DNA of 64,000 nucleotides. It comes from Corydoras sp. C115 (lineage: Eukaryota > Chordata > Actinopteri > Siluriformes > Callichthyidae). Below the pieces are notes generated by a model. The model did not search any database. It was given only the letters and a program-made list of their open reading frames with translations, and was not told the origin of the DNA. The position numbers and the translations under genes are program-made. The stretch lies in NCBI GenBank assembly GCA_019802505.1, contig JAFMOC010000072.1, positions 123,501 through 187,500 of the forward strand, read 5' to 3'. This document shows positions 23,009 to 34,262 of this stretch, one piece after another (the first letter of the stretch is position 1; the number at the start of each line of letters is the position of its first letter).

Positions 23009-23280
23009 GGTCGCGGGTCGCAGGGGGGGGGGGGTTCCCCATGCCCATCCAGGGGAGAACGTTTCGGGCGCTGGGCAGATACACCCAGGACAGGACGCCA
23101 ATCTATCTCTGGATACACACTCACACAGACACACACACAAACACACTCTTATAGAGAGAACCCGGAGGAAACCTAGGCAGACACAGGGAGAACATGGAAG
23201 CTCCACCCAGATTGGGATTCGAACCTGAATCCCTAGTGCTGAGAGGAGAACATGCCAACCACTAAGCCACCGTGCCGCCC
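23009..23280 (-). mobile_element. SINE (DANA-like), with centre deletion
   Basis: G tract to head; about 60 bp of the centre are missing near 23150. Confidence 0.87.
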
Positions 23281-23614
23281 TGGCATAAATCAATTCTTAC
23301 AATGTTGTACACAAAAACAACACAATAAGAGGTTTGTGTATGAGATAGCAGAGGTTAACAGACAATGAAATAATGCTCGAAATGCGAGAACAGCTGTTGA
23401 ATCAGTGTCCCTGTCCGTGTCCACATCTGGAGAGATGAGAACTCGATTAGCTGCAGCATTTGAGTAGTGGGTATATGAAATGGGTAATTTTGTTTAGAGT
23501 TAACAGAATCTACTTCGTAACTAATTCACTCAGAGGCTTCAGACAAATGCCGCGGGGGGGGGGGGGTCAGTGTGAACTCAGAGGTTGTTTACATTTGAGC
23601 CAACTTTGGACGCA

Positions 23615-23950
23615 ATCCATCCATCCATTATCTTCTGTCTGTTCTGACCCTTCTATTAGGGTCGTGGTGGGGTTCCCCATGCCCATCCAGGGGAGAACAT
23701 TTTGGGTGCTGGGCAGATAGACCCAGGACAGGGCGCCAATCTATCACTGGGCACACACTCACACAAACACTCTACAGTATATGGGGCAATTTGGAGAGCT
23801 CAATTGACCTTTATCCATGTTTTTGGACTGTGGGAGGAAACCCACGCGGACACGGGGAGAACATGGAAACTCCACCCAGATTGGGATTCGAACCTGGAGT
23901 CCCCAGTGCTGAGAGAAGAACATGCTAACCACTAAGCCACCGTGCCGCCC
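23615..23950 (-). mobile_element. SINE (DANA-like), full length with target duplication
   Basis: GGACGCAAT stands on both sides (23608-23616 and 23953-23961). Confidence 0.92.
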
Positions 23951-24325
23951 TCGGACGCAATCATATTATTACAATAATAATTTCCAGGAGAGTGAACAAC
24001 ACAAATAATGTCATTTATATTTATTACATTAGTGTTACTAATATCTGTTTTATGGCACTATCAACCTAAAAACAAAAGTTTGACAGGTTCTATTAAAAAT
24101 AGTGAATAAAGTCATTGGGTGGAACATGGCCGAGTAAACTCTCTCTACAGATCATCCATCATTTGTTTGAATTTCATAAGAATTTGCTTATGATGGGAAA
24201 AGTATGAGTGATGCCAAGATTTAATTTGTCCTTTTTATCTTATTTCCAGTCATCGTGAATAAAAGCAATGTTTTTAGGACAGTTACAACAGAGATTTGAG
24301 ACCAGTTGCAAAGCAACACAAATAT

Positions 24326-24595
24326 TTATTCATTCATTCTTTATCTTCAGCTGGATAATGGGGGTTCCCTGAACCCATCCAAAGGAGAACATTTCAGGCG
24401 CTGGGCAGATACACCCAGGACAGGGCGTCAATCTATCGCTGGGCACACACTCACTCACACAAACACACTCTATATGGGGCAATTTAGAGCAGGCAATTTA
24501 TCCTGAATCCAGGTTTTTGGACTGTGCGAGGAAACCGGAGAACCAAGAGGAAGAATGGGGAGAACATTCAAACTCCACCCAGGTTGGGATTTGGA
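24326..24595 (-). mobile_element. SINE (DANA-like), head missing
   Basis: Ends in the centre where the next minus copy begins: a tandem head-to-tail pair. Confidence 0.85.
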
Positions 24596-24829
24596 CCAGG
24601 GGAGAATGTTTTGGGTGCTGGGCAGATACAACTAGGAAAGGGTGCCAATCAATCTATTTCTGGGCACACACTCGCACACACACAAACACACTCTATATGG
24701 GGCAATTTGGAGAACTCAATTGACCTTGATCCATGTTTTTGGACTGTGGGAGGAAAGTGGAGAACCCGGAGGAAACCCACACGGACACGGGGAGAACGTG
24801 AAAACTCCACCCAGATTGGGATTCAAACC
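24596..24829 (-). mobile_element. SINE (DANA-like), internal part
   Basis: From GGGGAGAATG to GGGATTCAAACC, with (TA)n(TG)n in place of the head. Confidence 0.85.
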
Positions 24830-24866
<37 letters not shown>

Positions 24867-25216
24867 CCCTTAGCCTTCAACGCTTTCTACAAAATTCTAA
24901 AGAAATCCAACCTGAAGAACGTTTGAGAGGTCAGACACTGATGCTGGATAAGAGAACCTTCATTCTAGAACATTAAAATCTGTTCATTGGGGTGAAGGTC
25001 AGGGCCATATGTGGGCCAGTCAAGTTCTTCCACATCAGACCCAACCGTGTTATTATAGACCTTGCAGTGTGCACTGTGGTCCAGTTATTCTGAGACAGCG
25101 AGAGTTTCCAAACTGCTGATTCAGCGTAAAAGCAGCTGAACAGAATTCACCACTCCGTTTGTTTTTAACATCCGAATTCATTGCTCAAGATGTGTGTCCC
25201 AAATGAGTTGTCTAAA

Positions 25217-25400
25217 GCAGGGGTGTCAAACGCCATTGCACCGGGGTCAAAACTCAAAGACTTTAGGTTGTGGGCCGAACAGGATAAACCTTTAGTAAAC
25301 AAACTAAACGTAAAACATGAACATGAATAAGAATAAACACAGATAGGAATTTAATATCACAATAAATAAACTTAATCTTTATGTGACTTCAAATCCTTTG
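25217..25400 (+). mobile_element. probable hAT remnant (CAGGGGTGTCAAAC end)
   Basis: CAGGGGTGTCAAACGCCATTG followed by GTGGGCCGAACAGG is the left end of a fish non-autonomous hAT group that starts CAGGGGTGTCAAACTCA and has a GGGCC-A part. The other end was not found. Confidence 0.5.
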
Positions 25401-25459
25401 CTCGCTAAAAAATCTCTCTTGTCAAAATTATAAAAGTTATAACTATGAACATACCACTT

Positions 25460-25805
25460 AATCCACTTCCACCTTATCCTCTACTAGGGTTGCGGGGGGT
25501 TCCTCATGCCCATCCAGAGGAGAACGTTTCGGGCGCTGGGCAGAGATACACCCAGGACAGGGCGCCAATATATTGCTGGGCACAAACTCACTCAAACACA
25601 CACACAAACACACTCAATATGGGGCAATTTGGAGAATTCAATTGACTTGATCCATGTTTTTGGTCTGTGGGAGAAACCGGAGAACCTGGAGGAAACCCAC
25701 ACAGACACGGGGAGAACATGGAAACTCCACCCAGATTGGGATTTGAACCGAGAATCCCTAGTGCTGAGAGGAGAACATGCTAACCACTAAGCCACCGTGC
25801 TCCCC
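25460..25805 (-). mobile_element. SINE (DANA-like), full length
   Basis: A GT tract and (TA)n follow its head. Confidence 0.9.
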
Positions 25806-25822
25806 TATGTGTGTGTGTGTGT

Positions 25823-25827
25823 GAGTG

Positions 25828-25897
<70 letters not shown>

Positions 25898-25902
25898 CAC
25901 AC

Positions 25903-25941
<39 letters not shown>

Positions 25942-25945
25942 AAGA
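25823..25945 (+). repeat. (TA)n / (CA)n microsatellite
   Basis: About 30 TA units, then ACATACACAC and TA again, wedged between two SINEs. Confidence 0.95.
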
Positions 25946-25957
25946 TGTTGCTTATAA

Positions 25958-26247
25958 TCCATCCATCTTATCCTCTACTAGGGTTGGGAGGGGGAGAATG
26001 TTTTGGGCACTGGGCAGATACACCCAGGACAGGGCGCCAATCCATTGCTGGGCACACTCACACACTCTATATTGGGGCAATTTGGAGCAATCAATTTACC
26101 TTGAATCCATGTTTTTGGACTGTGGGAGGAAACCAGAGAGCCGAGAGGAAGAACAGGGAAAACATGGAAATTCCACCCTGATTGGGATTTGAACCGGGAA
26201 TCCCCAGCACTGAGACGCGAGCGTAAGCACTCAGCCACCGTGCCGCT
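25958..26247 (-). mobile_element. SINE (DANA-like), near full length, diverged
   Basis: The G tract is replaced by GGGTTGGGAGGGGG. The head ends GCCACCGTGCCGC. Confidence 0.88.
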
Positions 26248-26347
26248 GGTTTCTAAACCATTTAAAGTTTTGAGGACGTTTAAGAGAAACAATGGAGTGA
26301 ACAATCATAACTATGGTTCTTTTTGTTCCAACCTTAAAACCTTTTTT

Positions 26348-26352
26348 ACATG

Positions 26353-26400
<48 letters not shown>
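26348..26400 (+). repeat. (ATT)n microsatellite
   Basis: About 17 ATT units. Confidence 0.97.
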
Positions 26401-26404
<4 letters not shown>

Positions 26405-26640
26405 CAGAACACAGCATTTGTTGAACTTGGCCTGATATTTGCAGTTAGCTGAAAACCTTTAGATGTGGTTAGATTTCTGACAGTTTTATAACGATTGCCG
26501 GCTTCCTGCAGGTCAAGACACATTTTCATCTGATTAACTTATTCGTAAATCATTCTTTTATGGGTCTAAGTGGAGGACTGGCTCTGAGAACCTTTTTATT
26601 TGTAAACACAACCGTGAGAATGTGGAACATAAAACAAAAT

Positions 26641-26978
26641 ATCCATCCATCCATTATCTTCCACTTTATCCTCTATTAGGGTCGCGGGGGGTTCCCCATG
26701 CCCATCCAGGGGAGAACGTCTCAGGCGCTGGGCAGATACACCCAGGACAGGACGCCAATCTATCACTAGGTACTCATTCACACACTCTATATGGGGCAAT
26801 TTGGAGAATTTAAGTGACCTTAAGCCATGTTTTTGGACTGTGGGAGGAAACTGAAGAACCCAGAGGAAACCCATGTTGACATGGGGAGAACATGGAAACT
26901 CCACCCAGACTGGGATTCGAACCTGAATCCCTAGCACTGAGAAGAGAACATGCCAACCACTAAGCCACCGTGCCGCCC
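26641..26978 (-). mobile_element. SINE (DANA-like), full length
   Basis: First of two consecutive minus copies. AAAATATCC before it resembles AGAATATCC after it. Confidence 0.9.
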
Positions 26979-26989
26979 CAACAGAATAT

Positions 26990-27305
26990 CCATCCATCCA
27001 TTATCTTCCGCTTTATCCTCCATTAGGGTCTCGGTGGGGTTCCCCATGCCCATCCAGGGGATAAAGTCTCAGGTGCAGATACACCCAGGACAGGACGCCA
27101 ATCTATCACTGGACACACACACATACTCTATATGGGGCAATTTGGAGAATTCAATTGGCTTTGATCTATGTTTATGACTGTGGGAACAAACCCATGCAGA
27201 CACTGGGAGAACATGGAAACTCCACCCAGATTGGGATTCAAACCCAATAGGGAATCCCTAGTGCTGAGAGGAGAACATGCCAACCACTAAGCCACTGTGG
27301 CACCC
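26990..27305 (-). mobile_element. SINE (DANA-like), near full length
   Basis: Its 5' flank CTGTTACTAACACC is an inverted match of the flank of the copy at 22557. Confidence 0.9.
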
Positions 27306-27960
27306 TGTTACTAACACCAGCGCCGTCCAACTTATTGACATGGAAGTCAATGAAAAAACTCTATAGTAAATAGAAGAATGACTAGAAATCAAGTTAAATG
27401 CTGGAGAACCTTCAGAAACGAGCATGTTATTATATTTATAAGCCTTAATGCTCTTTAGTAAACAGGCCTGACCTTCCATCATGCAAAACGCCGCCGAGCC
27501 GCATTATTCTCAGTTCCTGTGTGTAGCTCATGGCCTTCTATTAAACTATGAGTCAGTTACCTCATCGCTGCCTTTCTAATCTCTAAAGCGGTCTATATTC
27601 AAACAAGGACATCAGACTCTGTAATCATAATTGATAGAGCAGCTGCTGTTTGCTAAATGCATCGGCTGAACTTTCCGATCCCAGAGCTTGTGCGGGGAAC
27701 AGCCACGGTATCTCTGTGGGCTGCTGCTGTTGCTCGAAGGGCTGCATGTTGTGTGTTGATACGATGAGAAGTTATTTCGGTCACACAAAAGCTGAAACAT
27801 GATTCCCGGACTGGAATTCACACAGGAAATGAGGTCTCACCAGAGCGAGGGAAGAGACGATGCGAGTTTATTGACCTGGAGTTGTTTTGGATGTTTCTGA
27901 GATTTATCTAGTATGATTACCAAATACATTTAAGAATTAAATAAAGAAATAATACTAAAT

Positions 27961-28284
27961 ATTCATCCATCCATTGTCGCCCGCTTTATCCTCTATTAGG
28001 GTCGTAGGGGGGTGTTCCCCTTGTCCATCCAGAGGAGAACGTCTCGGGCGCTGGGCAGATACACCCAGGACAGGTCGCCAATCCATTACTGAACACACAC
28101 TCACTCGCACAGACACACTCTATATTGGAGAATTCAGTTGACTGTTGGGAGGAAACCGGAGAACCCGGAGGAAACCCACGTGGACGCGGGGAGAACATGG
28201 AAACTCCACCCAGATTGGGACTCGAACCGGGAATCCCTAGCGCTGAGAGGAGAACATGCTAACCACTAAGCCACCATGCCACCC
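27961..28284 (-). mobile_element. SINE (DANA-like), near full length
   Basis: A deletion of about 25 bp in the centre (after TATATTGGAG). Confidence 0.9.
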
Positions 28285-28336
28285 CAGCTTAAATTAAGTA
28301 TGGTTTCATTTCTGAATGTATTAAAACACAGAGGGG

Positions 28337-28460
28337 GGGGGGGGCAGCCCATTGAGCAATTGGGGTTAGGTGCTTTGCCCAAAGGAACTTCAGCCATAGT
28401 ACTTGGTGGGACCGGGAATCGAACCAGGGACCTTCAGGTTGCAGGGCTGGTTCCTTACAC
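28337..28460 (-). mobile_element. fragment of the second tRNA-type SINE family
   Basis: On the minus strand, the B box-like GGTTCGATTCCCGGTCCCAC followed by AAGTACTATGGCTGAAGTTCC and a GCAAAGCACC part resembles the SINE at 10640. Confidence 0.55.
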
Positions 28461-28541
28461 AAACCCCCCACAAACCTACGACTGCCCAACTGGGTTTTCA
28501 CAAAAAAACAACTTTTTAAAAAAAAAAAAACTTGTTTATAA

Positions 28542-28867
28542 GCTTCCACTTTATCCTCTACTAGGGTTGGGGGGGGGGTTCCCCATGCCTATCCAGGGGA
28601 GAACATTTCGGGCGCTGGGCAGATAGACCCAGGACAGGGCGCCAATCTATCACTGGACACACACTCACTCACACAAACACACTCTATATGGGGCAATTTG
28701 GAGAATTCAATTGACCTTGATCCATATTTTTGGACTGTGGAAGAAAACCTGGAGGAAACCCACACGGACACGGGGAGAACATGGAAGCTCCACCCAGATT
28801 GGGATTCGAACCTGAATCCCTAGTGCTGAGAGGAGAACATGCAAACCACTAAGCCACCATGCTGCCC
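28542..28867 (-). mobile_element. SINE (DANA-like), near full length
   Basis: Short deletion in the centre near 28745. Confidence 0.9.
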
Positions 28868-28929
28868 AAATTACTATTGTATGCTTCTGATATTTTGTAG
28901 GTTCTTTTTATAATATAATATATCTCAAT

Positions 28930-29281
28930 ATCCATCCATCCAGTATCTTTCACTTTATCCTCTATTAGTGTCGCGGGGGGGGGGGGGGGTTCCCCATGTC
29001 CATCCAGGGGAGAACATCTCGGGCGCTTGGCAGATACACCCAGAACAGGGTGCCAATCTATCACTGAATACACTCACTCACTCACACAGATACACTCTAT
29101 ATGGGGCAATTTGGAGAATTCAGTTGACTTGATCCATGTTTTTGGACTGTGGAAGGAAACCTGGAGAACCTGGAGGAAACCCACAGGGACACGGGGAGAA
29201 CATGGAAACTCCACCCAGATTGGGATTCGAACCTGAATCCCTAGTACTGAGAGGAGAACATGCTAACCACTAAGCCACCCC
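28930..29281 (-). mobile_element. SINE (DANA-like), full length with target duplication
   Basis: TATATCTCAATAT stands on both sides (28918-28930 and 29284-29296). Confidence 0.93.
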
Positions 29282-29903
29282 TCTATATCTCAATATACTG
29301 AATTAAATGAGTGCAGAATGACCTTGCACTAATTCTGTATGGTGATGGGGTTTGTCTTTCCATTGTGTATCCATCCTGTATGGGCAGACGAGTTCACACC
29401 CAAATGTGGTGAGAGAAATCCACAGGACAACACCGAGAGGCTGAGCTGGAAACCCGCACGGCTTATGTGTTAAACAGGGAGGGGCGGAAATTGCCTCCCT
29501 GCTTGGGTGAAATCAAGCATATATTTAGTGGATTACCTGCATGCATACACACAGTGGGAGGGGAACCGGACTTGGCCAGGCTACACGCTTGAGATAGTGG
29601 CAGGCATGTTGTTGACGTGACCGTGGCTGCACATCGACTCGCATGGCTTTTGTATCGTGCCGCGGCTAAATGAGGAGTGCTGACATGAGAGAGAGCGGCA
29701 TTTCCCAGAAGCATCCGTGTAATGGCTCGGAATGACAGAGCACCACCCTCATGTTTCCTTTCCCACCGTCCCGTCACTCATACGCCGCATAAAGCCAGCA
29801 GTGTGTGAGATAACAAAACACACAGGACAGTCAGCAGAAGCTCCAGACTTGAATTCTCCCGCTGTTATCTCCATTCATTTCCCTCAGACACAGAAACGGC
29901 AAC

Positions 29904-30087
29904 ATGTCGAGCAAGAGAGCCAAGGGGAAAACCACCAAGAAGAGGCCACAGAGGGCCACCTCCAATGTCTTTGCCATGTTTGACCAATCCCAAATCCAGG
30001 AGTTTAAAGAGGCCTTCAACATGATCGACCAAAACCGAGACGGCTTCATCGACAAGGAGGATCTGCACGACATGCTGGCTTCTTTAG
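29904..30087 (+). CDS. myl9: myosin regulatory light chain 9, first coding exon
   Basis: MYL9 is the regulatory light chain of smooth-muscle and non-muscle myosin II. Phosphorylation of its Thr18/Ser19 (numbering without Met) by MLCK or ROCK activates the motor. The exon follows acceptor ttccctcag (29886-29887) and a 16-nt leader. It encodes MSSKRAKGKTTKKRPQRATS, then NVFAMFDQSQIQEFKEAF and the first EF-hand loop around DQNRDGFIDKED, ending at DMLASL plus one base. The phosphorylation motif KKRPQRATSNVF is complete, and the EF1 loop keeps the acidic ligands needed for divalent cation binding. KRAKxKTTKKRP is the MYL9 form (MYL12A/B lack the extra Thr). Donor TTTAG|gtgagt, phase 1. Confidence 0.96.
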
Positions 30088-30098
30088 GTGAGTCAGTG

Positions 30099-31510
30099 TG
30101 AACGTAGCAACATGTTTATTAATACCATTAAAAATCATTACCGCTAACACATCTAAATAAACTGAATTATTATATACTGTTATAAACTGAATTAATAACC
30201 TGGGTCTCAGCATTTGAGGTTAACATTTTCCCATATTTTTGGAACTCCTACAATCCTAGAATTTTGTACTTTTTAATAAATTCTGCGTTCGTTCTCTTTT
30301 GTATACATCAGCCTCCCATCAGTAAGTTAATGTATGGATGTAAATTAATGTATGGATTAAATGTATGGATGTAAATTAGGTCTTAGAAGATTTGTTTCAT
30401 TGTGAACATAGCAACAGGTGTAATATCATTAAACATCATTACGATCACTGAAATACAAATACAACATAACACGTCTAAATAAACTGAATGATTTATTAAC
30501 CTGGGTCTCAGCATTCGAGGTTAATATTTTCCTATAATTTTGGACGTTTTAATAAATTCTACATTCGTTTTCTTTTGAATACATCAGCCTCCCATCAGTA
30601 AGTCAATGTATAGATTACATTATGTAAATTGTGACCTAGCAGGTTATTTAAGGGACTATTTGTTTCAGTGTGAACGTAGTAGTATGTTTAATATCATTAA
30701 AAATCATTACCGATCATTGTAATATAAATATAATATCTAAATAAATAGAGTGTATGATTTATTAACCTGGGTCTGAGCATTTGAGATTAACATTTTCCTA
30801 TAATTTTGGACTTTTTAATTAAATTTTGCATTGCTTTCAGCCTCCCATCACTAAGTAAATGTATGGATGTAAATTAATGTATGGATTAAATGTATGGATG
30901 TAAATTAATGTATGGATTAAATGTATGGGTGTAAATTAATGTATGGATTAAATGTATGGGTGTAAATTAATGTATGGTTTAGATGTATGGATGTAAATTA
31001 ATGTATGAATTAAATGTATGGATGTAAATTAATGTATGAATTAAATGTATGGGTGTAAATTAATGTATGGTTTAGATGTATGGATGTAAATTAATGTATG
31101 AATTAAATGTATGGATGTAAATTAATGTATGAATTAAATGTATGGGTGTAAATTAATGTATGGTTTAGATGTATGGATGTAAATTAATGTATGGTTTAGA
31201 TGTATGGATGTAAATTAATGTATGAATTAAATGTATGGATGTAAATTAATGTATGAATTAAATGTATGGATGTAAATTAATGTATGGTTTAGATGTATGG
31301 ATGTAAATTAATGTATGGTTTAGATGTATGGATGTAAATTAATGTATGGATTAAATGTATGGATGTAAATTAATGTATGGATTAAATTTATGGATGTAAA
31401 TTAGGTCTTGGTTTTTTAGGAGGTTGGTTTCATTGTGAACATAGCAACAGGTTTAATATCATTAAAAATCATTACGATCATTGTAAAACAAATACAACAT
31501 AACACATAAC
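30099..31510 (+). repeat. large tandem repeat in myl9 intron 2 with an inner 31-bp minisatellite
   Basis: Units start with GTGAACRTAGCAAC and ATCATTAAAAATCATTAC at about 30099, 30411, 30671 and 31434. Within the third unit the 31-bp subunit ATGTATGGATGTAAATTAATG plus TATGGWTTAA is amplified about 17 times (30859-31400). The first unit has only one to two subunits and the second a degraded one. Confidence 0.92.
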
Positions 31511-31697
31511 ATTTTTCTTGATGAATACAAAATAAAAAGAAAGCAGAATTTATTAAAACGTCGCGTTCCAAACTGATAATTAAATATTCATCTGTATTTT
31601 AAAACAAAAGCAGTATACACTATATGTTCTGTATACACTGCCTGCCTTTGGAACAGCTACATTCTCGCTGGTGCCCAACTCAACTTGGCCATACACA

Positions 31698-32212
31698 ACA
31701 TCAATCAAAAGATTGGACACGCCCCCTTTTGCTCCACTTATCAGTTCCACTTCCTGTAAAGCTGGACTTTGTAGTTCTACAGTTCCAGACTGTAGTCCAT
31801 CTGTTTGTGTTCTACAGTACATACTGTGTACGTCCCCTTTACTCTGTTCTAATGGTCAGAACCCCAATAGTACCCCCACAGAGCAGGGGTTATTGGTTGG
31901 TGCATTATTGTATCCTATCCCAGCAGTGTGACTGAGGTGTTTAAATGAACCTCCAGCAGCACTGCTGCACTAACACCCCCTCACCACATCAGTGTCACTG
32001 CAGAACTGACCAGAAACAATCCACCACCCAAATGATACCTGTTCTGTGATGCTGCTGACCAACAGAGAACACAGAACCAACAGAGGACTAACACACACAA
32101 GAACACAGATGTTCTACAGTCTGGAATTGTACATCTACAAAGTCCAGCTGTTTGATAAGTGGAGGAAATAGAGAATGGAGCAAGAAGGGGGCGTGGCGAA
32201 GGGGCCGTGGTT
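31698..32212. mobile_element. DNA transposon with long inverted repeats, family not assigned
   Basis: About 85 bp at the left (CACGCCCCCTTTTGCTCCAC ... GTAGTTCTACAGTTCCAGAC) are inverted at the right (GTCTGGAATTGTACATCTAC ... GGAGCAAGAAGGGGGCGTGG). The interior is non-coding. Further copies are at 35108, 63795 and, more diverged, at 45978 and 47335. Confidence 0.72.
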
Positions 32213-32292
32213 ACATTATATAGCAGCTTTAGAGCGTATGGTTTTTGAATTTCGTGTTCTAACTCAATACTAGATCAGTGTTCTAGTATTGA

Positions 32293-32602
32293 GGGCGGCA
32301 CGGTGGCTTAGTGGTTCCCGATTCCAATCCAAATCTGGGTGGAGTTTCCATGTTCTCCCCGTGTCCACGTGGGTTCCTCCAGGTTCCTCCCACAGTCCAA
32401 AAACATGGACCAAGGTCAATTGAATTCTCCAAATTGCCCCATATAGAGTGTGTGTGTGAGTGAGTGTGTGCCCAGCGATGGATTGGCGCCCTGTCCTGGG
32501 TGTATCTGCCCAGCGCCGGAGACGTTCTCCCCTGGATGGGCATGGGGAACCCCCCCCCCCCCCCGACCCTAGTAGAGGATAAAGTGGAAGATGATGGATG
32601 GA
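32293..32602 (+). mobile_element. SINE (DANA-like), with target duplication
   Basis: TTCTAGTATTGAG precedes and follows it. Lies in myl9 intron 2, 140 bp upstream of the second coding exon. Confidence 0.92.
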
Positions 32603-32742
32603 TATTCTAGTATTGAGTTAAATCACTAAATTAAAGAACCAGGAAACCTAACGCTTACCTTTAAAGCACGTGTTCTGCTGGTCTTTAATTGTTTCTCTCT
32701 GCGTCTCTTGTATATCCTCGTGTGTCTGGAACCCGTGTGCAG

Positions 32743-32904
32743 GTAAGAACCCATCTGACGACTACCTGGAGGGCATGATGAGCGAAGCTCCGGGTCCCAT
32801 CAACTTTACCATGTTTCTGACCATGTTTGGCGAGCGGCTGAATGGAACAGACCCCGAGGATGTGATCAGGAACGCTTTTGCCTGCTTTGATGAAGAGGGT
32901 TCTG
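32743..32904 (+). CDS. myl9: myosin regulatory light chain 9, second coding exon
   Basis: Acceptor cgtgtgcag at 32741-32742, donor GGTTCTG|gtgagg at 32905. The 162-nt exon continues in phase 1 with KNPSDDYLEGMMSEAPGPIN, then FTMFLTMFGERLNGTDPEDV and IRNAFACFDEEGS. Together with the first exon this gives about 115 of the usual 172 residues, in frame and with near-invariant sequence. YLEGMMSEAPGP is the MYL9 form (MYL12 has YLDAMMNEAPGP). The exon opens with GTAAGA right after the acceptor, a donor-like string that is forced by the Gly-Lys codons. The third coding exon (rest of EF3, EF4 and the KHGAKDKDD tail) is expected downstream but was not found. Reading through the donor gives a stop after EANILSQSVII. 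Confidence 0.95.
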
Positions 32905-32945
32905 GTGAGGCAAACATTTTGTCACAATCAGTAATTATATAGAGG

Positions 32946-33000
32946 TTTGCACGTCGATTTGGATAAAAGTGTCTGCAAAATGACAGAATGTAATGTAATG
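32946..33000 (+). mobile_element. HpaI/RSg-1-type tail fragment
   Basis: GATTTGGATAAAAGTGTCTGCAAAATGAC and (AATGT)n, the 3' end of the L2-dependent SINE/LINE group. It begins 40 bp after the myl9 exon. Confidence 0.65.
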
Positions 33001-33013
33001 TCATTTTATAAGT

Positions 33014-33150
33014 GCTGTCCTGGGTGTTTCTGCCCAGCAGCAGAAATGTTTTCCCCCTGGATGGGCATGGGGAATCCCCCAAGCAACCATCTACAACAAC
33101 CCCCAGCACCCCGGCAGAGGATTAATCAGAAAATAATAAATGAATGAATG
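33014..33150 (+). mobile_element. SINE (DANA-like), 3' tail
   Basis: CTGTCCTGGGTGTTTCTGCC to the (AATG)n tail. Confidence 0.75.
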
Positions 33151-33171
33151 AAAGATTTTAATCTTTCTACA

Positions 33172-33310
33172 CTGTGTTCCAAATTATTATGCAAATAATA
33201 TTTTCTCAGGTTTTCCAAAGGGACCGATATGAATTACAGTCATTGTAATTTTCCAGTCATCAACTAACCACAATTGAAAGGTTTTTGAACAAACTGCCAA
33301 TGATAACAGT
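33172..33310 (+). mobile_element. probable DNA-transposon end (CACTGTGTTCCAAATTATTATGC)
   Basis: ACTGTGTTCCAAATTATTAT is a frequent end of fish Tc1-like and related elements. No second end was found. Confidence 0.4.
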
Positions 33311-33964
33311 ATTTATTTCTAAAAAAGATAAAACACTCAGAATGCACTCATCATGGACACTGCTTCTGATGACGCTCCAGAGGTTCTCAGTGAAGTTGTG
33401 AAAGGTTCAGTTTGTAATAACCTGCTAATGCTTATGACATTTTTTGGTTCTTTATAAAAACTGCAGATATAGAACCTGTATATAAAGAGAGAAAAGAGCA
33501 CAGGAGGGAAGTATTTGTGTTAGATGGGAGAAAAAGAAATACCTATAGCATATTGAAAGACACACACACCCACCATGTAGAATTATAGTCCACCTGCACT
33601 TGTGTAAAGTCCTGAATGTGTTCATTGGTTTATTAAATCTTCGCTCGTGTATGTGCCTCTCCAAATCTCATAGCACCCCATGCTGCTCGACGGATCATTT
33701 CAAAGACTTGTTCTAGTCGTCTGAAGCTTTAGCCTGACCATGCACCGCCAGGGAAAACACTCTGATTAATTTCAAATACGAGTGTAAAGTTATAAATGTC
33801 GCTCTGGTTTGGGGATAAATTAGGTCTTAGGAGGTCATTTGAGGAAATAAAGGAACCAAAAAAAGGTACCTACAAAGGTTCCTCCCCAGTTTCAATCAGA
33901 AGAATATTCAAGCAACTTGTTTGGACAGCGCAACTAAAGGTACAGGACCAGACATCTTCCACTT
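33311..33964. other. unique sequence downstream of myl9 exon, no exon found
   Basis: Expected place for the myl9 terminal exon. All three plus frames were read for the ELLTTMGDRFTDEEVDE segment and none matches. Confidence 0.55.
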
Positions 33965-34145
33965 TATCCATCCATCCATCATCTTCCACTTTATCCCCTA
34001 CTAGGGTCATGGGGTGGGGTTTCTTCATCCCACCCCCATCCATGGGCATCTGCCCAGCACCTGAAACGTTCTCCCCTGGATGGGCATGGGGAACCCCCCA
34101 CCGTGACCCTAATATAGGATAAAGCGGAAGATGATGGATGGATGG
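33965..34145. mobile_element. two SINE (DANA-like) tails in inverted orientation
   Basis: A minus tail (33965-34044) meets a plus tail (34045-34145), giving ATCCATCC at one end and GGATGGATGG at the other. Confidence 0.82.
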
Positions 34146-34262
34146 TAGTAACATTAAAGCCCATAATGCACAGCGAACAGAGAGCTGAATGAAGAAGCCT
34201 AATCATAAGAAAGTAAATAATAAGTTTCTGTTCATCTTTTAGGGCATATCTGTATATAGCAA

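Noticed and set aside
29732..29983. Plus-strand frame of 83 residues over the myl9 start region
   Set aside because: It uses another frame than the myl9 exon, runs through the acceptor and has no family match.
29904..32904. Assignment of the light chain to myl12a/b and of the cluster to the 18p11 paralogon
   Set aside because: KTTKKRP and YLEGMMSEAPGP are the MYL9 forms, and the tgif2 and dlgap4 residues agree with the 20q set.
32905..32942. Read-through end EANILSQSVII as the real C-terminus of myl9
   Set aside because: It follows a strong gtgagg donor and has no similarity to any myosin light chain. Kept only as the consequence if no further exon exists.
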